64,000 nt of DNA from Montifringilla adamsi (Eukaryota; Chordata; Aves; Passeriformes; Passeridae): the NCBI GenBank assembly GCA_017590115.1, contig JAGGNK010011225.1, positions 1,985,387 through 2,049,386 on the forward strand, given 5' to 3'. Below the pieces are notes generated by a model, which worked only from the letters and a program-made list of their open reading frames with translations, had not been told where the DNA came from and ran no database searches. Both the position numbers and the translations under genes were made by a program. Positions 62,101 to 64,000 of the stretch are shown here, one piece after another; the stretch's first letter is position 1; every line of letters starts with the position of its first letter.

Positions 62101-64000
62101 AAAGGAGTACATTCTTCTGAGAAGGACTATAGTCACACATGCATATATTCCAAGCTTGGAGGGAATTGGAAGCTGTGTTCTGAACTGAAGGTTCAATTTT
62201 TCAGCATTTCTGCAAAGAACAGAAGAGCTTTTTCAAGTTTTTTTAGCATAAATTCTCCCATGAGAACAAATGTGTTCATGTTACTTCTAGAAGACCAAAC
62301 AAGAGCAAGAACCTTCTACAAAGATGGCAGCTTCTGGAAATTAAGTTTTGTTGAACAACTTCATTTACTTTATTGTTTGCAGCAGGGTGTATTATTCAAG
62401 GCCAGTCAACTTCCTTCAAGATACTTCCTTCCTTCCTTCCTGCAAGATACTTCTCCCATCTTTGTCATAGGAAGAGGAGGCTTGGCAATAGCTCCTCTAA
62501 GTCAGTGTTCTACTCCAATTCAGAGAAGAGTATTTATAGGATAGACAAACATGTTTACTCCTAAGAGCAGCATCAAGTGTTTCTTAAATTAGAATATACT
62601 CCCCATCTGCCCTCTCAGTCAACTAAGAATATGGGCTGAATATTGTGAAAATGAATTTAAGTGCTCCTCAATATTGTCAAGTGAGACTGAAGGTGAGACA
62701 GGAAGGTTTATTCATGAAAGGAAAACTTTTATATGTAAGAAATTTAGAAAATAAGCTTTTACAATTCCTTATTTTGTTGTCAGCTTGCTGTAACAAGCAG
62801 TACCATGTGGGGCAGAGCTGACCAGATTATTACGCATTTCATCATGCAGAGCAATCTCAGTTTCCAAAATGGGAAGAAAACAGATGCAAGTGATCATGAC
62901 AGGAAATGAGAAGCTGTAGTTAGTGTAATGCTGCTTGACAGCAGGTGGCCACAAGCTGCCTTCACATATCATCTTTTAGTCTAACACTGTTCCAAAGCCA
63001 TATTTTTCCCAAGAGGAATAACTGTTCAAATGCAGAAAAAGAAATGGAAGTACTGAAGAAAATACATATTTGGCAGCATAGTGGCCTGTCAAAATGGCAT
63101 TCAGTGCTGTTTATAGAAATGTACTCACAAGAAAATAAAAGCATAGAAAAAAATTTGGTACATATGATACCAAGAAATCTGTGTAACATTTTAGATTCAT
63201 GAGATGAGCCTCAGGACAATTGTGTGAAAAGATAAAAAGAAAATATATCAATTTAGAAATCCATCTGCAATTAGATGGAATCAGCTATTGCCAAATTGTT
63301 ACACAGATAATACATGTCTTCCCACCTACCTAAGTGAATTAAGATGCAAAAATTTACAGCCATTTGATGCATTGTTTCAAAAATGTTATTTCTTTAGTGT
63401 GCTTGACAGAACAGGTTCTGACATTCTCTTATATAAATATAACAATATAAGACTCTGACACCAAGATTTGTTAAGAGACATTTTTCCTACTTCCAGTGTA
63501 GTATTTTTCAAAAATTTTGTCTTGCAAAAGCATCTCTAGCAATTTCATTCTTCCCTGGTTTTAACATGAAAAATCTGTAGCAACTAAAGATTAAATACAA
63601 AAATAAAGATAAACCTACAGGTTTTTAGTAACAGCACTTTAAAAGCCTATCATGAAAGAGTCCCTCATTTTAATAATTTCTTTTTCTGCAAATGAAAAGA
63701 AACAATTTAAATAAAATTTAGAATCAGGTAACATTTCTCTCCATATGTTCAGTGTTTATGGAATTAAAAAAAAAAGCAAACTGCCTTTAGAGTTGTACTG
63801 AGAAAGGGCAAGACATGCATATATTTTATATTGCCCCTAATTTTTACTATAGAGACTCACATTTTACTCCATAGACTCACATTCGCAATGCAAAAAAATA
63901 CATACAGAAAAGCCATGAGCCAAAATCACAAAAGTTTCCATATGTTCCTTTTAATTCAATTTCTTCATAGAATATTTTTAAACAGTGTGGAAGGCAGTAA
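56123..64000. other. AT-rich non-coding DNA
   Basis: Nearly 8 kb with no recognised gene, CR1 or LTR. Small features only: an A run at about 58470-58482 and a short TTCC repeat at about 62424-62441 flanked by CAAGATACTTC on both sides. The longest frame (57267-57614, 115 codons) shows no recognisable domain and no codon or splice evidence. Confidence 0.5.

Overview
This window looks like non-coding DNA from a bird, probably a passerine or a relative. It is AT-rich by eye. Its recognisable content is chicken repeat 1 (CR1) non-LTR retrotransposon debris, solo LTRs of avian endogenous-retrovirus type, and low-complexity DNA. I found no host protein-coding gene, rRNA, tRNA, CRISPR array or bacterial-type operon. 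Nearly all open frames are short, overlap on both strands and show no recognisable family. It reads as a gene desert or the inside of a very long intron. Family and host assignments come from recalled repeat structure and were not searched against a database.

Layout. 1-2664 is unannotated AT-rich DNA. 2665-3734 is a long solo LTR of ERVL type. 5130-7662 is a 5' CR1 portion with a decayed ORF1 (SGNH esterase) and ORF2 (endonuclease plus reverse transcriptase) with an internal deletion. A CR1 3'-tail fragment (8022-8095) and a second CR1 (8270-9215, holding a TGTGG microsatellite) follow. Another CR1 fragment lies at 11480-11760. A probable minus-strand LTR is at 17025-17430. A second copy of the long ERVL-type LTR is at 18867-19967. 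A different LTR family sits at 25314-25906. 30310-31555 holds two CR1 3' portions head to tail. A minus-strand CR1 tail is at 34248-34318, a probable minus-strand LTR at 38100-38532, and a CR1 tail at 44760-44937. A third, minus-strand fragment of the long LTR family is at 49765-49909, and another ERVL-type solo LTR is at about 51167-51869. The rest, including almost all of 51870-64000, is AT-rich DNA with scattered homopolymers and microsatellites.

The mobile elements are all fossils. Every CR1 copy has stops, frameshifts, deletions or truncation, and the retroviral material is LTRs only, with no gag, pol or env seen. I do not see an undescribed biological system. The most unusual items are structural: perfect hairpins or palindromes at 12146-12165, 17167-17196, 40455-40486 and 43777-43807, two in-place tandem duplications (30566-30680 and 32711-32869), and a diverged unclassified repeat pair (28250-28325 and 29133-29208).
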